Assembly (NCBI GenBank): GCA_016182605.1
Contig: JACPGE010000036.1
Location: 96,675-160,674 of the forward strand
Direction of reading: 5' to 3'
Source of the DNA: Candidatus Hydrogenedentota bacterium
GTDB taxonomy: Bacteria > Hydrogenedentota > Hydrogenedentia > Hydrogenedentales > JAEUWI01
Length of the DNA stretch: 64,000 nt
This document shows, piece by piece, positions 45,401 through 54,200 of this stretch (its first letter is position 1; each line of letters opens with the position of its first letter). The notes under the pieces were generated by a model that was not told the DNA's origin, searched no databases, and worked only from the letters and a program-made list of their open reading frames with translations. The translations under genes and the position numbers were made by a program.

Positions 45401-48400
45401 TGATGGGTCCCGACTTCGTAGCGGAGGCCGAGGGGGCGCCAATGGCGGCAAGCGGCGCGGTATTGTCCACGTCAAAGGTGGATGACGGCCCTGCGGCCAG
45501 TGAAAGGTTGCCCGCGGCATCGACTGCGGCGCCTGCGGCGATCGAAATGCCCAGGCTGCCGTTGCCCGTAATGCCGGACAGGGTCACCGTGCGTGTGGCC
45601 GTGCCCGCGCCGCTCACGGCGAGGCTGGCATTGGCGGCGCCGGTCGTGTTCAGCGTCACATTTTCATTGGAAAGGGTGACCGCGCTTGCCCCCACGAAAT
45701 TTATCGTGAAGGTGACCGGGCCCGAATTGACGATGCTGAGCGACGGCGCGTCAATGCTCACCGAGGGCGCCGTGTTATCCACCACGAAGGTGGAAGACGG
45801 GCCCGCCGCGCCGGCCAGATTGCCTGCTGCGTCGGCCGCCGTGCCATCGGCGAGCGAGATGCCCAGGGCGCCATCTCCGGTGATGCCGGAAATCGTCACG
45901 GTGCGCGTGGTGGTACCCGTGCCACTCACGGCGACAGTTCCAGTGGCGGTACCGGTGCCGTTCAACGTCACGTCGCCGTTCGTCAGGGTGATGGTGTCCG
46001 CGCCGGTGTAGCTCAGCGTGAAGGAAACGGGGCCGCCCATCGTGATCGAGGCCGAAGGTGCGCCCACAAGTACGGAGGGCGCCGTATTGTCCACACTGAA
46101 GGTGGACGACGGGCCCGCCGCCGCAGCGCTATTGCCCAGAGCGTCCGTGGCGGTGTCCGCGGCAATGGAGATACCCAGGGCGCCATCGCCCGTGATGCTG
46201 GAAATCGTAACCACACGCGTGGCCGTGCCCGTGCCACTCACCGCAAGGGTTCCGGTGGCGGCGCCCGTGGCATTCAGCATGATATCCGGTTCGGAGAGCG
46301 TGACGTTGCTCGCGCCGGTGTAGTTCACCGTGTAGATGACGGGGCCGCCCTGGGTGGTGGCCAGCGATGGTCCGCCGATGCTGAGGGCGGGCGGCGTGGT
46401 ATCCACGGTCACGGTGGACGAGGGGCCCGCGGCGGCCGCCTCATTGCCGGCGGCGTCCGCGGCCGTGCCCGGGCCAATGGCGATGCCCAGCGTGCCGTCG
46501 CCCGTGATGCCCGAGAGCGTGACGGTGCGGCTGGCATTGCCGCTGCCGCTCACGGCAAGCGTCGCTGCCGCGGTTCCAGTCGTGTTCAGGGCCACGTCGC
46601 CATCGATCAGATCGACCGTGCTCGCGCCGGCATAGGTGAGCGTAAAGGTGACGGGATCGCCGCTGGTGGCAGAGGCTGAAGGCGCGCCGATACTGAGCGC
46701 GGGGGGCGTATTGTCGACGGTGACGGTGGCCGATGGCCCTGCGGCCAGAGCGAAATTTTCAAAGCTGTCGCTGGCGGTGCCCGCGGCCAGACTGATGCCG
46801 AGCGTGCCGTCGCCGGCGATATTGGCGAGGGACACCGTGCGTGAGGCCGTGCCCGAACCGCTTAGCATTACCGTGCCCGTGGCCGTACCGGTGGTGTTGA
46901 GGGTGACGTCCCCTTCGGTCAGCGTTACGGTGTCCGCGCCCTCGTAGCTAATCGCGAAGTCCACCGGACCACCCGTGGCAAGCGTCACGGAGGGCGCCTC
47001 GATAGTCACGCCAGGCGCCGTGGTGTCGACCACCAGTTCATTGGTAGTGGTGTCGAGGAAGAGGTTGCCTGCAAGATCCGTGACCCGGGCGTGGACGTCG
47101 TGGGCGCCGTCGGGCACCACGCCGAGTACGCTGCCCGCAAGGCTCCAGGTGAGATCGCCGTTCACGGTGGCCGCGATGGGGTTTGAGGTCACGCCGGGCA
47201 ACTCCACGGTGACCGTCACATCGAGTTCGCTGACCGTTCCCGAGAGATCGGGGGTGTTGTCGTTGGTATTCAGGGTGCCGACAGTAATGGAGGCCGGCGT
47301 GAGATCGATGGTCAGTTCATTCGAAGTCGTGTCGAAGGAAAAGTTGCCCGCGAGGTCAATGGCCTTCGCGATGACTTCGTAGGCGCCCGGCTCCACCGGC
47401 GCGAAGATCGACAAGTCCAGTGTCCAATCGGCGCCCGTTGCCGCGAAAATCTGTTCCGATGCCACACCCACCACTTCGATGCGCAATTCGGCACTGGGGT
47501 CATTCACCGTGCCACCGATAATGGGAAACTGATCGTTGGTGACAAGAGCGTTCACGGTAACGACAGGCGCGACGGTGTCGATGGTGAGTTCGTCTGTCGT
47601 GGTGTCCATGCCGGTGTTGCCGAGAAGGTCAGTGGCGGAGACCTGAACGTCGTAGACATCATCCGGCAGGGAAATGGCGGCCGTGCCGAGGTCGACGGAC
47701 CAGGTGCCGCCGCCCATATCCACCGTGCCCGCCGTGGGCCCGAAGATCGCGCTGTTGGAAGTGGCGACGAACTGCACCGACACCGTAACGCCGGAATCGG
47801 CGCCGATGGAACCGCCCACCACCGGGCTGGCATTGGAGATGACGAGGGTATCCACGGCGGGGTCCGGCGGCGTGGTGTCGATGAGGAGCACCGACCCGAA
47901 GAACTGCGGGTTGGTATTGTCCGCGAGATCCGTGGTCTCGGTATACACATCGTAGTAGGCATCCGGAAACGTTACCGGAACCGACGCAGTGTCGAAACTC
48001 CATGCGTTGCCCGTGATACCGGTGACTGCGTACGGACCAAAGATATTCTCGCTGGTGATGGCTGTCTTGATGGTAATCGTCATGGAGGCTACGGGCTCGT
48101 CGACCGTGCCCGAAATGACCGGTTGATTGGAGATGGTACTGAGCGCGTCGACGGTGGCCATGGGCAGGGTCTGATCGATGGTGACAACGCCCATGGCCAT
48201 GGCGGCATTGCCCCCCATGTCGGTGGCGGTGGCTGCGATGTCGTGCGGGCCCGGGGAGAGGGCGCTGGCCGATACGGTCCACATGCCCCCGCTTACCGTG
48301 GTGCTTCGGCTGCCGCCGCCATCGATCGTGATGAAGAGGGTGCTGAGATTGAGGTCGCTGACCGTGCCGGTGATGTCGGGGTTGGCGTTGTTGGTGCTGA

Positions 48401-51044
48401 ACTCATCGACCGTCACGACGGGAAGGACCGTGTCGATGAGCAGGCTGTCCGTCTCCACAATGCTGGACATCTGGCCCAGCTCGTCTGCGCCCGCGATGGA
48501 GAGGGAATAGAGGCCATCCGGCACATCGCCGGCAATATTCATCTCGTCAAATCTCCAGGCGCCGCTGCTCACGCTGGCCGCCGAGCTATTGATGACGCTT
48601 GCGGGCGAGGTGGTGAGGGTCACCATGGGCGTCGTCAGGTCGGTGACGGCGCCGGTGATGACAGGACGCGGCACATTGGTGTAGACGAAAGAATCCAGGG
48701 CGAGCACGGGCGGGGTGGTGTCGAAGATGACCGTATCCGTGCTTACGGCGCCGGCTCCGGATATCTCGCTGCGGTCCGAGTACGATGAGGTGGTGAGGTG
48801 CGGCAGGATGCTGCCATCGGCCGTAACGTCCGTAACTTTCAGGGTCCAACGGGTATCCGAATCCTGTACGAGCGCATAGGAGATCGCCGCGTCGCCGCTG
48901 TTGAAGAAATCTTCCACCGCCAGATCCAGGAGGGGCTCGTCGGACTCCACATCAAAGTCCACGGGGGTCCCATTTACCGGTGAAGGCTGTCCGGAAGATT
49001 TCGCGATCGTTACCGTGGGTGCGATACCCGGCAGCGGCAGACCGGCAACGCCGATCGTGGAACTGAGGGCGGTGGACCACTGGCCGCCACCGTTGGTCTC
49101 GATGGCCAACGCAGTGATGTTCCGGAAATCGTAGGGGGCAAGGTTGAAGTCCATGCTGAAATTTCCGGAGCCGTCCGTGGTTCCCTGGCCCAGGAAGATC
49201 TCCGCCTCGTCATTCCAATCGGCAAAAAACTGAATCTGGCCGTTGAGAATGCCCGAGGTGCCTTGCACCGTGTATGGAGGGGCATTCCCCACGCTGGTAA
49301 TTACAGGCGGCAAGAAGCCACCCTGCCCGCCAGGATTGACCTGGATGGCGGCGCCGCCATTGTCATAGATCCGGTTGAAGGTGACAAGGTACTGCGTATC
49401 CACGGGGCCAATTTCGATGCCATCACCGGAATTGGAGGCGATGATATTGGCATCTGTTTCGGAGCCGCCGACGATACCGGAAGTCAGGCTCTCCAGATTA
49501 ATGCCTTCGTCACCATTGGGTACGATGCCTTGCAGGTCGGAAGACAACCCAATAACATTGCCCTTGATGACGAAGTCGTTCTGCACTGTCGACCCGTTTC
49601 CAATTGTGATGGCGTCGTTGGTATTCCCGGATACTACATTGCGTTCGGCAAGGCTCGAGCCGCCGATTTCAGTGCGCGTGGCGCCGCCGGCCAGTGCGAT
49701 ACCGTGGACCTGGCTGCCCACGGCGGCATCTCCAGCGCTGTTGGTGCCAATCAGATTGCCCTTCACAAGGGTCCCATCGACTCCCGCGCCCAAGATGTAA
49801 AGCCCAGCAAAGGTGTTGCCAGAGATCACATTCCCCGGCTCCCCGGAACCGCCGCCGATGTGAACATCGAGTATGGGCTCGGAAATGCTGCTGGACTTCA
49901 ATTGGATGCCGTGCAGGCCGTTTCCAAGCGCGGTGGAGCCGTCCGCACCCAGACCAATATAACTGCCGCATACTTTGACCGAACTTATTTCGTTGCCGGC
50001 GCCCGCGGTGGTCTCGATCACGATGCCGTTGCTGGCATTGCCTGCAACAATATTGCGATCCGCGACGGTACTGCCGCCGATCATCACGCCGGACACGTTC
50101 AGAACATGGATACCGAACTCCAGATTGCCCGCAGTTGCCAGCCCCGTGGCATCCGTGCCGACGTAGTTTCCGGTGATGACCGTGCCCAGCGCCTTGGTCG
50201 GATCCCCGAGCGTATTTCTCAACCGGATGCCGTTGTCTCCGTTAGCGCCGATCACATTGCCCTGAATCAACGTATTCTGGGCGTTGAGCACGTCAATGCC
50301 GTTGTTAACGTTGGCCAATGGAGCCGACCCGTTGGAGCCCACCCCGATGTAATTGCCGAACACTTCGTTGCCATCGGAAATCAGGCCGGGGGGCTGGGTG
50401 ATGTAAACGCCCGAAAGCCCATTCCCGGAGATGATGTTGCGTTCCGCGGGTGTAACGCCGCCGATCCGGTTGTTGGAACCGTAGAGAATGGCGATGCCGT
50501 GATCGGCGCCGCCCAGAATGGACACGCCGTCGGTGCCGATTTTGCAGTTGGTGACAAGGTTATTGTCCGCGGAGAGCGCCGGGGAGGTCCTTCCGAGGAC
50601 AATGTTTGCGGAACCGGAAATGCTGCCCGCCAGGATCATCCCGTCGATCAGGCAGTTGGAGGCGTGTAGCACGAGCACCGTCGAGTCGAAGCCCAGATTG
50701 AGTTCCACGACACCGCCGCCGAGTATGCGCACAGAGTCGGTGATCGGCGGCAGGTCAAACAGCGTGGTCAGCGAGGTGATCCCCGCGTCGAAGGTGATGG
50801 TGTCCGTTATACCGGCATCGTTGTTGGCCGCAGTGATGGCTTCGCGCAGGCTAATGCCGGAAAGCCCCGGGTTGCCATTGAGCGCCGATACCGAGGAGGT
50901 GTCGGACAGGTCCGTCAGGTCCAGGGCATCGGTGACTATCATACTGCCCGCGCCGGCCTGTCCGTGCCATCCCGTGAACAGGATTGCGGCAAAGAAGAGG
51001 AGACGGAGCAAGACCGAACCCGGGAGAAGACTGCGGACTGCCAT
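42420..51044 (-). CDS. Giant surface protein 1: beta-helix, Ig-like domains, ten ~100-aa repeats
   Basis: ATG 51044 has AAGGA 9 bases upstream and a signal peptide (RLLFFAAILFTGWHGQAGA). The 2874-aa protein has, in order: a parallel beta-helix (about 35-580) opening with the SLREAITAANNDAGITDTIT signature; about six Ig-like units marked by VDxLxTNxxxPxIxGTV (about 700-1340); ten repeats of about 100 residues (DNTAPxxxIGAPS ... RTVTISGITGDGTLGISxAxGTA); a Gly-Glu linker; a Cys/Asp-rich calcium-type segment (DADEDGDGLSCCEEFALGTS); a second beta-helix (TYFVSPDGEDS); a carboxypeptidase-regulatory-like domain (VDGVYAFPALPDGTYTASA); and a C-terminal helix with basic tail. It is probably an anchored adhesin. 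Only 24 bases separate its 3' end from that of pcm. Confidence 0.88.
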   Translation of the reverse strand: MAVRSLLPGSVLLRLLFFAAILFTGWHGQAGAGSMIVTDALDLTDLSDTSSVSALNGNPGLSGISLREAITAANNDAGITDTITFDAGITSLTTLFDLPPITDSVRILGGGVVELNLGFDSTVLVLHASNCLIDGMILAGSISGSANIVLGRTSPALSADNNLVTNCKIGTDGVSILGGADHGIAILYGSNNRIGGVTPAERNIISGNGLSGVYITQPPGLISDGNEVFGNYIGVGSNGSAPLANVNNGIDVLNAQNTLIQGNVIGANGDNGIRLRNTLGDPTKALGTVITGNYVGTDATGLATAGNLEFGIHVLNVSGVMIGGSTVADRNIVAGNASNGIVIETTAGAGNEISSVKVCGSYIGLGADGSTALGNGLHGIQLKSSSISEPILDVHIGGGSGEPGNVISGNTFAGLYILGAGVDGTLVKGNLIGTNSAGDAAVGSQVHGIALAGGATRTEIGGSSLAERNVVSGNTNDAITIGNGSTVQNDFVIKGNVIGLSSDLQGIVPNGDEGINLESLTSGIVGGSETDANIIASNSGDGIEIGPVDTQYLVTFNRIYDNGGAAIQVNPGGQGGFLPPVITSVGNAPPYTVQGTSGILNGQIQFFADWNDEAEIFLGQGTTDGSGNFSMDFNLAPYDFRNITALAIETNGGGQWSTALSSTIGVAGLPLPGIAPTVTIAKSSGQPSPVNGTPVDFDVESDEPLLDLAVEDFFNSGDAAISYALVQDSDTRWTLKVTDVTADGSILPHLTTSSYSDRSEISGAGAVSTDTVIFDTTPPVLALDSFVYTNVPRPVITGAVTDLTTPMVTLTTSPASVINSSAASVSSGAWRFDEMNIAGDVPDGLYSLSIAGADELGQMSSIVETDSLLIDTVLPVVTVDEFSTNNANPDITGTVSDLNLSTLFITIDGGGSRSTTVSGGMWTVSASALSPGPHDIAATATDMGGNAAMAMGVVTIDQTLPMATVDALSTISNQPVISGTVDEPVASMTITIKTAITSENIFGPYAVTGITGNAWSFDTASVPVTFPDAYYDVYTETTDLADNTNPQFFGSVLLIDTTPPDPAVDTLVISNASPVVGGSIGADSGVTVSVQFVATSNSAIFGPTAGTVDMGGGTWSVDLGTAAISLPDDVYDVQVSATDLLGNTGMDTTTDELTIDTVAPVVTVNALVTNDQFPIIGGTVNDPSAELRIEVVGVASEQIFAATGADWTLDLSIFAPVEPGAYEVIAKAIDLAGNFSFDTTSNELTIDLTPASITVGTLNTNDNTPDLSGTVSELDVTVTVELPGVTSNPIAATVNGDLTWSLAGSVLGVVPDGAHDVHARVTDLAGNLFLDTTTNELVVDTTAPGVTIEAPSVTLATGGPVDFAISYEGADTVTLTEGDVTLNTTGTATGTVMLSGSGTASRTVSLANIAGDGTLGISLAAGTASDSFENFALAAGPSATVTVDNTPPALSIGAPSASATSGDPVTFTLTYAGASTVDLIDGDVALNTTGTAAATLAVSGSGNASRTVTLSGITGDGTLGIAIGPGTAADAAGNEAAAAGPSSTVTVDTTPPALSIGGPSLATTQGGPVIYTVNYTGASNVTLSEPDIMLNATGAATGTLAVSGTGTATRVVTISSITGDGALGISIAADTATDALGNSAAAAGPSSTFSVDNTAPSVLVGAPSASITMGGPVSFTLSYTGADTITLTNGDVTLNGTGTATGTVAVSGTGTTTRTVTISGITGDGALGISLADGTAADAAGNLAGAAGPSSTFVVDNTAPSVSIDAPSLSIVNSGPVTFTINFVGASAVTLSNENVTLNTTGAANASLAVSGAGTATRTVTLSGITGNGSLGISIAAGAAVDAAGNLSLAAGPSSTFDVDNTAPLAAIGAPSASATKSGPITYTISYTGANAVTLANGDVTLNKTGTANGSVAVSGTGAATRTVTISGITGDGTLGISLASGTAADTAGNLASAAGPSSTFSVDHTAPGIAIGAPSATLTKGGPITYTITYTGASAVTLANGDVTLNKTGTANGIVAVSGTGTSTRTVTISGITGDGALGIALASGSATDAVGNLAAASGPSTLFTVDNTAPSLAVGAPSAASTKSGPIAYTITYAGASALSLANADVTLNKTGTANGTVAVSGAGTSTRTVTISGISGDGTLGISIAAATATDAAGNTAPASGPSTTFAVDNTAPALTIGAPSAALTQGGPVSYTIAYTGASAVTLANDDITISKTGTANGAVAVSGTGTGTRTVTVSGITGDGALGIAIAAGTATDAVGNLAGAAGPSTTFQVDNTAPTVTIGAPSVTETTLGPIEYVITFTGATSVSLTPAQVILNSTGSASGAIAVSGSGNTTRTVTLSDISGTGTLSISLAAGTAADDAGNQAPAVGPSATTNVVPDGGEGEGEGEGEGEGEGECDTVCTDPDADEDGDGLSCCEEFALGTSDENIDSDGDGMPDSFEVLFGLDPLLDDAGDDLDLDTLTNLEEFIANSSPNDAFSPGGTYFVSPDGEDSLFNGGPSNPWRTIGYALSRVSRPVGQMAQIVLREGLYEEDVVMNPRIHLVGGTGADARILGRITGAQDSALVNLTLLAPPEAGFILDMNDVRMTVKKVNFHDENMDGEGNFLRAATGALVDGLAVEFSVFEECVFDGLAVGIDIANAIPRIRRCEFGNLAVAGIIIRALPAEKALEKAAAAKSLGDETSPESGWNRFLNTIDGPAVINEREEAVRMQNNYWGTGDEGEAGDRIQGESEYIPILFAIESSILASSLFCTCWDAGTQKRVTTGSVSLAVSAFGPVSENVDGVYAFPALPDGTYTASANASGYKLTSSTVTVNPGQIASVVLAMPAGENVKEPGASCAGNASSAPVGGDVALMALLTVALLAGGYGVRRKRG
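43848..43897 (-). repeat. Hexanucleotide repeat coding a Gly-Glu linker
   Basis: An imperfect GGCGAG/GGGGAA-type hexamer run encodes about eight Gly-Glu pairs between the repeat array and the calcium-type segment of giant protein 1. The paralogue has only about four pairs at 52695-52724. Copy-number change would keep frame and alter linker length only. Confidence 0.8.
43911..47031 (-). repeat. Array of ten ~300-bp coding repeats in giant protein 1
   Basis: Ten units, each beginning near VD-N/T-T-A/P-P and ending GPSSTF, follow each other without spacers. Repeats 6-8 (numbered from the N-terminal end) are the most alike (DVTLNKTGTANG and RTVTISGITGDG conserved), while 1 and 10 are diverged. 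Boundaries are approximate. Confidence 0.85.
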
Positions 51045-51214
51045 TCATATATTCCTTACGGCTGCCAAAGCACGGCGCACGGCCAGGAGACTGCCGGTTC
51101 CCGATTCCGCATCCTGAACGGGGGGAAATGGACAGGCACCCTACTCCCGGCACTTCGATGAAAGTATGCATTAGATCCCCTCAAAAAGCCAGCTTGGAGG
51201 CGGCAGCAAGGAGA

Positions 51215-51242
51215 TGAGGGCTGGTCCGGAGACCAGCCCTCA
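51215..51242 (-). terminator. Perfect 12-bp hairpin after giant protein 2
   Basis: TGAGGGCTGGTC and GACCAGCCCTCA pair perfectly around a 4-base loop, 26 bases beyond the stop of the gene ending at 51268. No strong T-run follows on the minus strand, so it may end transcription inefficiently or stabilise the mRNA end before giant gene 1. Confidence 0.65.
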
Positions 51243-51267
51243 AGGCGGGATATTCAATGGGTGAGGT

Positions 51268-54200
51268 TCAGGCGTGTTTCCGGCCGTGGCGGTAAGCGCC
51301 CGCAAGAAGCGCGATCACAAGCAGGGCCATCAGAAACGCATCGCCGCCGGGGGTAAGCGCCGCGTCACGGGCAGCACAGGAGGCCCCGGGCTCTTTCTCT
51401 TCCTCTCCGGTGGGCATGGCCAGCACCACCGAAGCGATCTGACCCGGGTTCACGGTTACTGTGGACGAGGTAAGCCGGTAGCCGTTGGCACTGGCCGATG
51501 CCGTATAGGCGCCGTCCGGCAGGGCGGGGAAGGCGTAGACCCCGTCGACATTGTCGGATACCGGTCCAAACGCGGACACGGCCAGGCTCACGCGGCCATT
51601 GGTCACGCGCTTCTGGGTGCCTGCGTCCCAGCAGGTGCAGAAGAGGGACGAGGCCAGGATGGAGGAGTCGATCGAGAAGAGAATCGGAATGAACTCCGAC
51701 TCGCCTTCGATGCGCATCGCCGCTTCCTCTTCGTCGCCGGTGCCCCAATAATTGTTCTGCATGCGCACGGCTTCATCGCGTTCATTGATGACTGCGGGGC
51801 CCTCGATGGTCCTCAGGAAGCGGTTCCACCCGCTTTCCGGGCTGGTCTCTTCGCCGAGCGACTTGCCCGCGCCGCCCACTGCCTTCGGAGCTTCGGCGGG
51901 CAGGGCGCGGATGATGATGCCGGCCGTGGAGAGATTGGCAAACTCGCAGCGGCGGATGCGCGGAATCGCGTTGAAGATTTCCATGCCCACGGCCAGGCTG
52001 CTGAAGGCGCAGTCTTCGAAGATGGAATCCACCACGGCAAGGCCATCAATCCGGGCGCCGGTGGCCGCGCGCAAGAAATTGCCTTCGGTATCCATATTCT
52101 CGTCGCGGAAGATCACCCGTTTGACGGTCATCCGCACATCGTCCATCTCGAAGATATACTCCGCGCCCGGCGGCGCCAGTAAGGTCAGGCCGGTCAATGC
52201 GCTGTCCTGCGCGCCGGTGACCGTCCCCAGGATCCGCGCGTCCGCACCGGTGTCGCCCACCAGCTTGATGCGCGGATTCAAGACGACGTCTTCCTCATAG
52301 AGGCCTTCGCGGAGCACGATCTGGGCCATCTCGCCCTCGGGACGGGTCACCTGCGAAAGGGCGAAGCCGATGGTTTGCCACGGGCTCGACGGGCTGCCGT
52401 TGAGGGGCGCGTCGGCGCCGTCCGGCGAGACAAAGTAGGTGTCGCCCGGGCTGGTGGCGTCGTTGGGCCGGGAATTGCCAATGAATTCCTCCAGATTCGT
52501 GAGAATGTCGCCGTCCAGGTCATCGCCGGCATCGTCCATCACCGGATCCAGTTCAAACAGGGCTTCGAAGGAGTCCGGCATGCCGTCGTCGTCGCTGTCG
52601 ATGTCTTCGTCGCTGGTACCGAGCGCGAATTCTTCGCAGCAGCTCAAGCCGTCGCCGTCCGCATCCGCATCGGGATCCGCGCATGCGGTTTCGCACTCGC
52701 CTTCACCTTCGCCTTCGCCCGCCGTGCTGGAGGTGAGCGGGGTGAACTCGGCTTGGTCTTCCGCCGCTACACCGTCCGATCGGGCAATCACACGCCCCGC
52801 AATGAACTCCGCAAGCCCGCCTTTACTCTCCGCGGGCGGGCGTACGCGGTAGGTGACGGTGAACGGGAAGCTGAGCGGTTCCCCGGAGTCGTACCAGGCC
52901 AGTTCCAGCCCGCCGCCGGAACGCATGTTGCTCCAGTCGGGCGCAGGACCCGCGCCCGGCGCCGAATTGTTGATTCCTTGGAAGGTCCATCCCGGGGGCA
53001 GCATCTCTTCTATGGCCAGCACCACGTCTTCCGGACCGGTCAGCGCCACTTCCAGCGTGACCTCCAACTGGACACCCGGGGTATAGATGCCGCCGTTCTC
53101 CACGGCGCGCGTCATGCTCACGGACTCGACGGCATCCGCCGCAACTGCCAGAATATACCCGTCTTCCGTGCCAAAGTCCGGCCGGTATTCAAGGCTCCGC
53201 GGCGAGGTGGAATCGGGCGCGGCAAAGTAGGCGAACTGGAAGAAGCGCACCAGTTCATCGAAATCGATGTCAAAGTCGGCGGGCGCATAGTCGCTGCTGT
53301 GGTGGCTGCAATCTTCGGATCCTGTCCCGGGATCGAAGCCGTCCACCCCAGTCTCATCGCAATGGTAGGCGCCTTCTTCGTGCAGTTCTCCGGCGCGCAA
53401 GACTTCGTTCGACTGAATCATAAAGTCGCCGTTCAGATCGCCGGAATGCACGGCGCCCATGGCGTCGATGTAGGTGCGCGAAAAGGTTGCCGCCGCCACG
53501 TTCGTATTCCCCGCGGCATCGGTCAAAGCGCCCGCCGCCACCGACACCGAAACCAGCCCGCTTTCGATCGGCGCCAGGCCAAAGGTCAGAATCGTGGTTC
53601 CCGGCGTATAGGTGGAGATGTTGGTGGGGATGGCGTTGACGAGGGTGAGCAATTCCGGGGAAAGTGAGACCACCGGTTCGCTCAACATCGCGGTTACCGG
53701 AATGGGGCTGGAAGAGGTCGGATCGGAAGTGAGCGATATAAACGTGAGCACGGGTGGCGTGGTGTCCACAGTGAATGCCGTGGAAGGCCCCGCGGCGGGC
53801 GCGAAATTCTCCGTATCGTCGCTCGCGGTTCCCGCGGCGATCGAAATGCCCAGGGCGCCATTGCCGCTAAAGCCGCTGAGGGTCACCAGACGCGATGCCG
53901 GCCCCGATCCGCTCACGGCCACCGTAGCATTGGCGGTGCCGGTCCGGTTCAGGGTCACGTCGCCGTTCGCCAGACTCACGCTGCTGGCGCCACTGTAATT
54001 GACTGCGAAGGACACGGGATCGAAATTGGTGATCGCTGCCGAGGGCACACCAATCGCTATTCCCGGCGCAACGTTGTCCACACTGAAGGTGCCGGACGGA
54101 CCCGAAGAGGCCGCGAGATTGCCCGCCGCGTCCGACGCGGTGCCGGTGGCCAGCGTTATGCCCAGAGTGCCATCGCCCGTGATGCCGGAAATGGTCACCG

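Noticed and set aside
42399..45485. Plus-strand frame of about 1000 codons opposite giant gene 1
   Set aside because: Its repeats are the mirror of the coding repeats on the minus strand; it has no signal peptide or known domain.
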